DNA of 64,000 nt from positions 3,534,001-3,598,000 of the forward strand of contig JAGYVD010000007.1 in NCBI GenBank assembly GCA_021209875.1, in the 5' to 3' direction. Source of the stretch: Rosellinia necatrix (taxonomy: Eukaryota > Ascomycota > Sordariomycetes > Xylariales > Xylariaceae). A program made the translations under genes and the position numbers. This document shows positions 12,101 to 22,702 of the stretch, one piece after another. The notes below the pieces were generated by a model, which searched no databases, was not told the DNA's origin, and worked only from the letters and a program-made list of their open reading frames with translations. Position 1 is the stretch's first letter. Each line of letters opens with the position of its first letter.

Positions 12101-14365
12101 ATGGGTCAGGCGGCGCTCACACAGAATCGCACCGTCCGAGACATCTATCCAGGTTAGGGTGGCCCTAGTCAATTTATCAGTGGCCAGGTGACGAAGTGGG
12201 TAAATTTTGTTAGCACTAGGGATTGTCACTTGTTGCGATTATATGCTATATTATGGTAAAGGAAACCATAGAACCAACTCTTACCGAGCTCTCAAGAGGC
12301 ACCCGATCAAGGGATCCATCCAAAGACTAGTCACGACCATGTGCGGTACGAATCAGGATCGGCTGGCCAGAAGACCTGCTCAACCTCCAGGTTTGTCAAC
12401 GTGCCACTCACCTCATGCAAAGGTCCTTGACTTTGCACTCCAACACCATCCGCGCTCGTACGTTCATACGATCTACGGCCATTACTAAAATCGGCAGATA
12501 TTCATTGGATGGGCCACATCACCTATTAGAGGCCCACGGATGAAGGAATCGTTGGATGCCTTCTTGGCGGCCTCACCTAGTTAAATCTGCCAGGAACATC
12601 CAAAGCGTTGCAGTCTATCACCAAGTAACAGGCTTCCCAGCCAGTTCCGAAAGGGCCGAGACGAAATCTTGTTAGCTTCCCAACCCGCTGCCGCGATCAG
12701 CGGATGATTTCCCCGACAAGTTTCACGAATGGAGACCAACCAGAAGCAGTAAACGGGATCTGGTGCTACTTCGGAAGAAATATGCGCTGGATTGGTAATT
12801 ATACTGATTCGTGTTTCAAACCCCGCTTCTTCTGTTCATCAAATGCTATTCAGAGACGTGGCATGGGAGCTCGGGATACGGATGGTCGCCCTATAATACC
12901 ACCCAGCCAACCGAATCATGAATTTATCGAAGCATGAGGAAAGGCCACCAGTACTAAATTTTTCAGGTCTTTGTATTTTGCACTTTCATCACGTTTTAGC
13001 AAAAGGGATTAAATTTCGTGGGTTCATAAAATACCATAAGTATAATTAAAGTAGATCTTGAAATAAAACTAACTGGCATCATATCATACTTTAGAACGCT
13101 AATGGCCGAGTTCAAGCTTTATTTCGTTTCATCTAAGCTCCATCCCATTACACCAACGATATCTATGCCAGCCGGAGAAAAATAGGGCATACGCGGACAT
13201 AGGAGATCAGTCCCGCAGAGATTACTAATAGCTAAGCAATGCAAGGGCTAGTCCATAGGAAGATCTTCATATCAATATCCATATAAAACCCCCCGTGTCA
13301 AATCAACGTATTATATTCCAGGGGCCATATTTCAGGAGGGCTAATATCATCCGAACGTCACGGCATGGGGCCCTAGTTGCTTTATGCCACATTCGATATA
13401 TGAACTATCACGGCACAGATAAATAAATCCCTTGGAGGTCTTCGTCCACAGTAACTGTTATGTGCGTGTTAATTTACCCCAGCAGACACGACACGGACAT
13501 GCGAGGCATGATACCCCCAGCGATAACAAGGATTCGGTACCCCGGATATGCCCCAAGCGCTGTCAACCACCATCCTCAGAGGGCTAACCCCAAAACAAAA
13601 GAACCTCACTGCCGCTCTCGGCAGGTGAATTTCTAAACCAGTGCCAGCGGATACCCAGGGGCAGCAGGAAGCCGTGGGGCCCGATGTAATAGAGCGGGAG
13701 AAGTGCCGGTGTCAAGGGGTTTGGGGGGTGGACATGGGTTTCCCGCGAGGTTGTACTATAACGGTGCGTGGCAGCAAACTGTGGACGTATGTTAAGAGAA
13801 GGAGGTGGTCCCGGTATGGCAGGGTTATCACGTTGGTGATACTTCATATCATGTAGGACGGTGCGTCGAAGTCGGGGTTGAGAAGGAGGATGCCAGCATA
13901 ACAGTCTTCCCGGTCTCACGTGATTTCCTCATGTACTCCCTTTCCCGCGTAGGACTATGATGTTGTGATATGTCGGGGTATTGTACGGAAAATTTGGAAG
14001 CTGACAACTGTCGTTTTGAATAGTAGCATCTATATTGAACCAAGCCCTGAACAGAGAATAAAGTCGTAACAAGGCGTCATCTATCTATCCGCCATCGCTG
14101 TGTTACAATAACATGACCTCCTGCCTCTTGCCGTCCAGTTCCTTCTCCAGATACCTAAGAGATTCTAACACGAGAGCATAATTAGACCCCTTACCAACCG
14201 AAACCCCGGCCCGGAAAAAAAAAAAGAGAGAGAAACGAGACACATGTGCAGTAGTATGACTCATAACCTCATCAAGATGTACGTATCACAAAAACGAATG
14301 ATACCACGACCCTCGCCCTCCCCCCCTCCCCCCTCCCCCGTGGCCTCCCTTCCCTTCCTTTCCCT
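9117..14365. other. Gene-poor spacer with TAGGTA tracts and a possible orphan first exon
   Basis: About 5.2 kb without a convincing gene. Parts: TAGGTAGG/CCTACCTA tracts at about 9830-9990 and 10375-10410; homopolymers (T run near 10660, C run near 11090); CT-rich promoter-like DNA at 11990-12090 followed by a well-framed ATG at 12095 whose reading frame dies after 20 codons; AT-rich DNA at 12950-13150. ORFs up to about 125 codons exist but have random composition and no homologue I recognise. Confidence 0.5.
9830..9950. repeat. TAGGTA/TACCTA-rich low-complexity tract
   Basis: Cluster of AGGTAGGCA, ACCTACTG, AGGTAAGGTAGGTAGG-type units on both strands, same family as the palindromic tracts elsewhere in the window. 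Confidence 0.6.
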
Positions 14366-15034
14366 TCAGTGGCGTCTCGGCCCATTGATGATCCTATTCT
14401 CCGCGAGCCCCGCGAGCGCGCTCTCGACGAGATGTCTCGTCTCCCGATGCCCGCCGCCGCTCCCGCCGCCGCCGAGCACCGAATCCGTGGCGGCGGCGCC
14501 GAGGGCCGCCGTGGCGACGCGCAGGCCGCGGTTGGCGTCGTGCCGCGACCGCCACGCCTCCACGACGCCGGCCGCCACGGCCGCGCCCGCCGCCTGCTTC
14601 AAATCCACGCCACCGCTCCCGCCCGAGCTCGAGGCCCGCTTGTGGCGACCCCGCTGGTCATCGTCGTGGTGGTGGTGGTGGTGGTGATGTTGATGTTTGC
14701 CCGCGTGCGCGGAGCGGTGGCGCCGGCCCGCTACCGCGCGCCGGTCTTCCTCCTCCTTCGGGTCCCCCCCCGGTAGTAGTACACGTCGTCGTCGTAGCGG
14801 CCGCGTCGCGGCACGCCCTCGTCGTCGTAATAGTAGTGGTAGTAGTAGTCGTCGTCGTCGTCGTCGTTGTCGTGTGCCCGCCCGCTGCTCCTCCGGCGCC
14901 GCGAGGAGGAGGACGACGACGATGATGGCTTGAGCGTGTTGAGCGCTCCGCGCACGTCCCCACCCTCCAGCGCGTCGAGGAACCTGTCGGTCCGCGAGCG
15001 CGAGCGGTGCGCGTGGTCACGGCCGCGCGAGGAC
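14366..15034 (-). CDS. Low-complexity His/Tyr/Asp-rich protein with conserved fungal C-terminal domain; apparent one-base frameshift
   Basis: From the ATG at 15034 the frame encodes MSSRGRDHAHRSRSR, then FLDALEGGDVRGALNTLKP, a Ser run, an Asp run and Tyr-rich DDD/YYY blocks, then stops at once after an 8-base C run (14764-14771 on plus). In the frame reached by one extra base, coding continues with a KEEEDRRAV stretch, eight His in a row, and a conserved-looking end (DLKQAAGAAVAAGVVEAWRS, GLRVATAALGAAATDSVL, HLVESALAGLAENRIINGPR) to the stop at 14366. Read as one gene it gives about 222 aa. The last domain resembles the alanine/glycine-rich repeat in fungal proteins annotated DUF3824-like (my recollection of the family). 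Function unknown. The break is probably a sequencing indel in the homopolymer. Codons are extremely GC-rich. Confidence 0.7.
14812..14938. repeat. Trinucleotide-repeat tract (GTC/GTA/GAG units) inside a coding region
   Basis: Imperfect CGTCGT, TAGTAG and GAGGAG repeats that encode Asp, Tyr and Ser runs of the minus-strand protein; a likely source of length variation. Confidence 0.7.
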
Positions 15035-17286
15035 ATGGTTGCTTGAGGGTATTGGACTTGGTGGGTATTCTCCCCCGCCCCTTTTTTTTTTATTTTCTTT
15101 TTCTTTTTCTTTCCTAGTTGTTCGCTTTGGTTTTGTTTCAATAAGGGGGGAAGACGAACTCGGATTTTGTGGTTGAATGTGATTGATGATACGAGATATT
15201 TTAGGTACTCTGAGGATGAACAAGAGGTCTTGAGATGGAGAATACGTGTAGGGGGAAATTATTAGAATTTCTAATAGGGGATTCTTCAAGCTCTACATCT
15301 CTCATAATGTTATATAGAACGGCCTGTGTCATCGATGAGGCAATGCGAACTCCCCCGGGGTACGACGACGCCAAGATGCAGAGTCCCATAGAAACAGGTA
15401 ATCTTACATCACCATATCACAGGCGAGGACCGGGCGTAATGGCTGGAAGGCTGGGAATACTAGAGCAGATAAGAGGCGTCGATGCAAACCAGTCATCATT
15501 ATATCATATGGTGAGAGGCCGCGGGCGCGTGGTCGCAGATGATACCCCCCAGAGACCCCGGCGGTCCAGGAAGGGCAACCCAGGTCGGAGCCGCAGCCAA
15601 TCGTGATCGGGGGGTAGTGCCAGGGTTATAACTCACCGGGGACCCTGCGCGGTACCGAGTGGAGAGTGACACGAGACCCGTCCCTTGGGCGGCCGATCTC
15701 TACGGCGATCATCCCATATACGCGTGCTCCAATTCGAAGTGGCGATATTCCTTTCTGCGCGAACGCCTCGATAATCCCCTCGCAAAGCCACTGAAGCGCC
15801 TCGGCTATAACTCTGACGGTATAGTTCGCGGCAGTACAACGTTTCTTCCCAGGCACGGCGTCGTTCGGTGCGCATTACAATGTCTTTGATACTCAGAACT
15901 CCACATAAGAGGTTTGTTTGATCAACGGCTGATTATTAAGCACGACAAACGAACTTTGGAATACGATTGTGAACAATAACGGAGCGGGACAAAGGACACC
16001 AGATATGCGTGATATATAAAAGCTCGGGACGGGCCGAGAAACTCGAGAAAATTCAATCGATTAGTTTCGACATGGCCGGAATTGTTCCATATTCTTTACC
16101 AGCCACAAGATCACGAAGACAACCTACGAACGGGTTTGACTTCGGTAGTCAGCTGCTGCCTCTATAATTATCATAGAGGCCATATGGTCCCTATAGCTTG
16201 TCTCTAGGGTGGCAGATTAATGAGATCAAAACTCATCCACAGTTGTCGGTGATGTGTATTTTCACGGAAAAAACCACAACCCCATACTACGATACCACTC
16301 GTCAGATGCAGAGGTAGGATGTTATCAAGTTGAAAAATCGATCTACAGCCGCTTTCATGGCCATAGATGGTACTATGACATGCATATTAAAAAAAATCAT
16401 CCATCCCTACCAGCGAAGTCAACTAAGCGACGAAACTTGCTATACATCGCGGATAGACCTCTACGTCTACAATATGCGTACTTGACATGTTTACGTATCG
16501 CGCATCCCAGTCTAGCGTGCGATCACACTCTTCGCAGCTCTAGTTGCCAGTTTCACCATCACCTCACACACTCCGCAGAAACAACGCCTTCTGTGCTGCA
16601 GGAACATACTAAGGTGTATTACAAAGAAGAGTAACAAAATGATACCAATCAAAATGCAGAAGATCAAATGCGAGAAAAGTCACAGTTTTCGACTTTTCAA
16701 GCCAATACTCCTATGTTGGATCAACTATATTCTACTATTATGCTGGAGCCAAAGCCTTCTAGCACGGTTACTACTATGAAAATACAATAGATAGATTACG
16801 AGCGCAAAGAGAGGCTGCTGGAGTTACGAAATTGGGGGAGAAATAAAGGGGATGTTTCAAAACAATGAGAACATCCCCAGCTACTAACACTCTCATTGTC
16901 ACAGACTTATCTGGTATGTTACTCTGTGTTATTATCCCCTTGGCTATTTTGGTCGCTGTAAACAGTATTTTTCAGTAGCAAAATGAAGAAAGAAGTTCAA
17001 ACCTTGATGTATTCAAGAATCCTGGATTCACAACAGCCCTCAGAATGTAGGAACAGCTTTAATGTCTAAACATCATTGTTATAGGAGAATCGAGTATATA
17101 TTAAGATAAATATTTAGTCAATTCCAAACTCCAATTCACCACCCTCTATTTCTCGTCTTAAGTCATTCCATCATATCAATCACAATAACATCAACCATAC
17201 CTGCATCACACCTCCAAGCACACACACAAACACACATATACACACACACACCACACACCACCCAACTCCCAACTAACTCGTCCACA
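15035..17286. other. Spacer between the low-complexity gene and the small Cys-rich ORF
   Basis: About 2.25 kb. The first 150 bases are the T/C-rich leader of the minus-strand gene. The segment 15626-15874 is open on the minus strand with protein-like composition but no start or recognised homologue (see findings). From 16000 the DNA is AT-rich with small perfect inverted repeats (16159-16165/16173-16179 and 16848-16856/16870-16878). The last 80 bases are CA-rich leader of the next ORF. Confidence 0.5.
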
Positions 17287-17544
17287 ATGTGCGAGATTTA
17301 CCGAGAGATACACTGCCAATGCGGACACTCCGGTCAACTTCGGGTAGGCGCCGAATGTGAGATCGGCCAGGGCATGCGTTGTCCTGACAAGATTATGGGC
17401 CCCGTCAGATCCGTCCCCAGCAGATGTACCAGCTGCCGGCGGAAGTCTCAACAAGCACAACGCTTATACGGCAACAGTAAACACGCCGTAAGTGACAGCC
17501 AAATTCTTCTTGCGGAGATCTATGCGGCCCGTGCCCGGAAGTAA
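17287..17544 (+). CDS. Small cysteine-rich hypothetical protein (85 aa)
   Basis: Intact single-exon ORF starting MCEIYREIHCQCGHSG, preceded by a CA-rich leader typical of fungal 5' UTRs. It has seven cysteines at residues 2, 10, 12, 24, 32, 47 and 50, including CxC and CxxC pairs; no signal peptide, so it is probably intracellular and may bind a metal (inference). Small proteins beginning MC with an ICGC-like element are common, uncharacterised fungal families, which is the main support beyond leader and codon composition. Function unknown. Confidence 0.55.
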   Translation: MCEIYREIHCQCGHSGQLRVGAECEIGQGMRCPDKIMGPVRSVPSRCTSCRRKSQQAQRLYGNSKHAVSDSQILLAEIYAARARK

Positions 17545-18861
17545 AATAAATAACAACCTACGCTGACACTGTCACAATAAGGGGTGAGGGGATGGAGAAT
17601 CTGATTCGCAAACAGCCAGTCTCGATTCGGTATCTTGCCAGCTCTCAACCTTTCGGTCTTAGCCCTCTCCGATGCCTTCTTCTGTCCTGAACCCAGGCCT
17701 TTGCAATGAACCCAGTAAGCCAGTGCCCGCTCACCCGCTCCTACCGCCCTCTCTCCTGCCATTCCGCGTGCCACGTGACGGAGAGACAATTCCCCAAACA
17801 ATGGAATCGTCGTAAAAAAAAAGTGTTTCGCCCTGAATTGAAAGCCTTGGTGCGAACGGGACACTTGCGATGTTTTCGCGTTGTGGGAGCTCTGTGCGCG
17901 ATGATTTGCGGCTTTCTTGTTTTATAGCAACAAATGACAAAGAAGCGGGCAAACAGAGGACAAAGGTGATAGGTTCTGGTAGTTAACTAATAAAAAGCTT
18001 GTTTAATCCGATTTAAGAACTCGGCACGAGAGCTTGTGCTGACTCATCAAAGCGAGTTATAGTAGTACGGTTGTTCGAACTGCCTTGGTTTCTTATTAGA
18101 CCATGATCACCAGACCTAGCATAGAAGAACACACTTTGTGTAAACGAGGAGTTTTTCGCATGCAATAGATGATATAAACGATACGTTTTTACCTCATCTA
18201 TGTCTAGCTAAACTTCCCACACAATAGTCACATTACGCACCCATTACCGTTACCAGTCAGCCTCTACTCCAACTATCTCTTACTACAGAACATAGATGGC
18301 TTCGAATCTTACAACAGTTCAACTTGTCTACCCCAGCATAGCTTCTGGCAGCCGACCCTACCAGTTGGTAATTAACACAGCAATTCCATCCACCTAGCTT
18401 AGGAAAGTAATTCTCTAGGCTTAGCAACTAATGAAGCAGGGAATCGAGTCAATAAATTAGAGGGCAACAATAATTTGTTTTCAAGGAGAGTAAAGGGAAA
18501 TAGGATAAATCAGCACCTGTGGAGGGATAAACGGAACCGTTGATCCCATGACAATTATGTCGGTATATACATACTACCCCGCGACAGCACCATAGTGTAA
18601 TGGATCTGCTCTACATCATCTGAGAGGTAGAGGTAGTACATCGGGGGTTCTTAGTCTGAAGGTAACAGTAAGAACAGCGACTGGGTGTCCGTCAGGGAGG
18701 TTTCATGAGACTCCCACCACTACGCAGAGATAGAGTCTAAATAGTAGTCTAAAGAGTGCATCATATTGCAAAGTCGATAGTTGATGAACTATTCTAGATG
18801 GGCGACTAGGTACAGAGAAAACATGAGATTATATGGACATAGAGTGAGAGTGCCTTTTCCC
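17545..18861. other. Intergenic, convergent 3' ends
   Basis: About 1.3 kb between the small Cys-rich ORF and the 3' end of the membrane-protein gene. AT-rich in 17980-18500. No convincing ORF, RNA gene or repeat. Confidence 0.5.
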
Positions 18862-20136
18862 CTAGGAAGGATGTTGTCCTGTTGGGTTCATTGGATTTGT
18901 AGATCCATTGAATCTCATAGGTACGGGAGTGAGACGGTTGGACTCGGGATAGTTAGCCACGTTCGGCCTGTCCTGGGACCCTTCCAAACCAGGGGGGTTC
19001 ATAACATCTGTCGCCTCAGCCTCCTGCTCGCTAGAAATCAAGCCCAGCTCTGTTTCTTCATGTTCAGTGTCATCAATAGCGTCGTCTTTAGAGACCGGCA
19101 CTGAGTCTCTAATAAAAGTCGTTTTCCTGATGCCCGATAATTCATACTTGAAAATGAGCTGTGACACCACTGTGCTGGCAATAAACCGCCCGACGATCGA
19201 GATGGCATCAGCAGCGGAAATAAAAAGAAGGCTTGATAACGTGAAAGTCCCGAGGAAAATATGGAGCACAATGCCAAAGTTGAGCATCCACGCAAGCACC
19301 CTGCCGAATTTATACCACCCTTCTTCTTCGCCACGCCATTGGAGTGTCATCGACTGCTGATTCTTACAAGGAGTGATCTCGGCAACGAAAGAACCATAGG
19401 CATACGAGAGCCAACCATCCTTGTCCCTCTTATCCTTCTTGTCCTTCCTCACCCTAACACGAAGTGCCAGGAAACTGGCCAAGTGGATCAGGGGAGTGAG
19501 CAAAACCCAGAGCAAAGGCAGATAGGCCCAGCGCACCGCGAAAGACGTTATGGCCAATACCGACAACTGATACCCCAGGATTACGATGTTCAGCAAGGCC
19601 CCCAGGGCAGCCGCGTGCTCGACCAGCGACACGAGAAGAATCCCCTCCCACCGGACGGCGCCACGCAATCTGGTCGATTTGGCGTCCGCCGCCGGGGAGA
19701 ACTTGTGCTGGATCAACGCCATGTATTCGTCTCTGAGCTGCGGGTTGACGGCCGGCGAGCTGGCCGAGAGCAGGAAGGCCAGCACGGGCCGCCGCATGGC
19801 GAGGACGGCCTGGTCCGTGATCGACGGGCCCAGGAGCGAGAGGATCGCGGGGAGCAGGCCGAGGGCCACGGCGGACGCCGCCATCTCGCTCTTCCTGAAC
19901 TCGGGGAAGGCCTCGAACAGGCACTCTATGGCGTGGTAGTACGCGTCGATGTTGCCGGCGTCCAGTTCGGCCTTGCGGCTGCTGGCGCAGTCGGTGTCGT
20001 GGAGGTAGTAGTCCCATCCCGGGAAGAAGGCCTCTAGCTGGCGGCCGGGCCATTGTGCGTGGGCGAGCGGGAGGAGGCCGAGAATCAGATAGCAGCAGTA
20101 CGTGCCTCGCCATCGATCTAGTGAGATCCTCATCAT
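18862..20136 (-). CDS. Conserved hypothetical membrane protein with signal peptide (424 aa)
   Basis: Intact single-exon gene. Residues 1-27 form a signal peptide (hydrophobic CCYLILGLLPLAHA, likely cut after AHA). A luminal or extracellular segment follows with Cys50 and Cys72 and conserved-looking WDYYLHDTDCASSRKAELD. Hydrophobic spans: about 87-103, 165-190, 190-226 (probably two) and 278-330 (two). The last 90 residues are hydrophilic and acidic, probably cytoplasmic, ending in a Pro/Asn-rich tail. Similar secretory-pathway proteins occur in other filamentous ascomycetes but I do not know their function. The 5' half (19600-20050) is much richer in G+C than the 3' half. Confidence 0.85.
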   Translation of the reverse strand: MMRISLDRWRGTYCCYLILGLLPLAHAQWPGRQLEAFFPGWDYYLHDTDCASSRKAELDAGNIDAYYHAIECLFEAFPEFRKSEMAASAVALGLLPAILSLLGPSITDQAVLAMRRPVLAFLLSASSPAVNPQLRDEYMALIQHKFSPAADAKSTRLRGAVRWEGILLVSLVEHAAALGALLNIVILGYQLSVLAITSFAVRWAYLPLLWVLLTPLIHLASFLALRVRVRKDKKDKRDKDGWLSYAYGSFVAEITPCKNQQSMTLQWRGEEEGWYKFGRVLAWMLNFGIVLHIFLGTFTLSSLLFISAADAISIVGRFIASTVVSQLIFKYELSGIRKTTFIRDSVPVSKDDAIDDTEHEETELGLISSEQEAEATDVMNPPGLEGSQDRPNVANYPESNRLTPVPMRFNGSTNPMNPTGQHPS

Positions 20137-22649
20137 TTCTGCTGTTTATGGAAATATGTCGTACGCTTCGGGATGTGAATTGTGTCGTGCTCGCTGCCGT
20201 AGGTACCGGCCGGGATTCCAGCTTGCTTCCATGTTAAGAGCTGTGTAGCCTTATATGAGCCTTGAATGTATTCGACATTTTCAGCTCGCAAAACTAGTGT
20301 AGATGTTGTTTGTTAAGCGGCTCAGACGGCACAAGGTTTCAGGCTTCAATATTGCCGTTAGTGTTGCTAGGCAGGGCCATAATTGTGGTGGTGTTGGTCG
20401 AGCGAACACTAGTTATTGATCTCTAGAATACGATTGGTTTCTTAATATAGTTTTAGTGGCAAATCACCAAGATAGGCGCCAATCTTCACTAACTCATAAC
20501 AGTAAGCACTTTGCGATAGACATACACGATGCAAAGAATCTAGCAAGCTTGCGATATATTCCAAAGAAGGCTGCATATTATCAAGTGATACGTGTCAGCC
20601 CTGTATTGTCACGAGTTATCAGATCCCCAACTCCTTTCTCCACATACCTCTTTTGTTTTTACATAGACTGCAGTGTTCGTATAGGTGGTTTTATACAAAT
20701 AATCTCTGTGTAATACACGTTTTCAGACGAGATGCGATGAATACCATCGTGGAGGATAGGTAGGTACTCGTAGCCTTGCAGCAGCACTTTTCAGGCATGA
20801 ATGGACGCAATTTCGAACATGGCTTAGGAGGGCGCTGAGGACTCATTCTCACAAGTGTCTCGAACGATGTAGACAGAATAGCATCGAACTTCAGCATCAA
20901 TGGCAAGACATAACCGGGCATGGCGCCACCGCTCTCGTCAAGTGAACATAGCAACCTACCACAGCGGAAGAGTGCAAAGTCGATACCTAGTCCACTTCAC
21001 CCTATCTACTGCAAAATCCTTATTTTACCCAAGCTAGTTCAATGCGGAATTGATCGAGGTGTAGGCGATGGATACCGGACGGCAGCACAAGCGCGTTCCA
21101 TCAAACCCATAATCCATCGTCACACTGACATAACTGTTTCCCATCTTATCTCCCTCTTGTAGTTACTTCGGGGGGACGAAATAGATGGTTGAGGGTGTGT
21201 CACGGTTCGTGCTGCTGGTAATTCCAGAAATGATTTGTGTTATTGCACAAGGAGAGAAGTTCCCTCTGTCAGGTAGTCGCTAGCTATTCTGGCTTATATA
21301 CATACATGGTGTTTGGGTCCGTGCCCGGTGGAGGCCTAGAGGCCGGACTTGGTTCCGTGACAGTGTGTAATATATGCAACAATACTTTGGAAGTTTTAGG
21401 ACTTATAGTATTCCCCTCTAAGATGAGGCATTATATAAAGATGCTTCAAACACGACGGTATCACACGGCTTATTTTGCCAACCACCAGTTCAATGGTGCG
21501 TTGGTATAAAAGCTGTTTCGCTAAGCCATTTGTGCGCAGGTAGTATATATACAGGCTATGCGAAGAAGGCATTCTCTTAGAGGAATGGGCTACGGCCACC
21601 TACCTACAATTGTTTTCTTGGCTTTCTTTTCCATTTCTCTCTGGGAGTGCTTGTCCCTCGACCAACGATTATCCCTCGGCGCCAAGTAATACAAAAGCAC
21701 TCTAGTTGCTAAACAGAAGCTTAGGGCAATCTCCCGTTCGTCTACGAAGCTACTGCCGTAGATTTCATTGTCTTAAGCCACTAATTTAGGTGCAGGGGTA
21801 AAGCATTTCCCTTGGCAATTACATAAAGGTAGATTTTGAGCTGTGTTAACCTCGAGGCTGGATAAGCGCTTTGCCAGCGCCTAGTATGTATTTGAATAGT
21901 CTGATATTCAGCTATGGTTTACAAATAGGGCTGTCTCGCCCAGCCTATCAAGCTCACAAATAGACGCCTGATGGATACTAACCAATCTGTGTAAGTGGAA
22001 GGCAAACGACACGCCGCACACCGCAAGACGAGCATTGGTGACACTGGGAGACTGACGTATCTCAAGGCTCATGCACATAGCCGCCGCCCCATTCAATAAG
22101 AATACCCGCGGTGCGCCGCATTGGGGCCCCCCTTTTCTTCTGTGCCTGGCCGGCCGCACCTAAATGGTATCTACGGTTGGAGAGGCTGTTTAACTTTATG
22201 TACACTCTCTGTGTGCTTTCTTTTTGTCTCAAGTTTTGGTACCAAACTTTGACATTACCCGGACGCATATACATGCCCCCCACAGGTATTATTTTGTCCG
22301 GGATGCGAGGGCGGCAAAAGAAAGGAGATGTGCATGCTTACTTGTACGCACGTACAAGTAGATTTTCTCATCGTAAATGGATATTAGTGCTGCTCTATGG
22401 CAAACGAAAAGGCGGGAGATGGGTTGAATGGGCACCTAAGTCCTGGGAGAGGGTGGAGAATGATATCGAAGACGAGGATGTGACATTGCATCCCGAATAC
22501 CGTTGCCCCAGCATGTCGATTGGCGTCCCGAAGAGTCCACGCGGCTCGGTAGCAATGATCCCTTCGCCCCCTTCGCCCCCTTCGCCGCTTGATCCTGCGG
22601 CTCTAGTTCCAGGGGTCAAGACGTTTTCTATCACGCGACAAACACTTGG

Positions 22650-22702
22650 GCCTACATACATACATACATACATACATACATACATACATACATACATACA
22701 CA
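22650..22702. repeat. (CATA)n microsatellite
   Basis: About 12 tandem CATA units, ending in related CACA/CGTA units. It creates artificial Tyr-Ile-His-Thr or Met-Tyr-Val-Cys reading frames, which I do not count as genes. Confidence 0.95.

Noticed and set aside
14050..14076. Match to the conserved 3' end of small-subunit rRNA (aagtcgtaacaagg)
   Set aside because: Only about 14 bases match and the flanks are unrelated to rRNA or ITS; probably chance.
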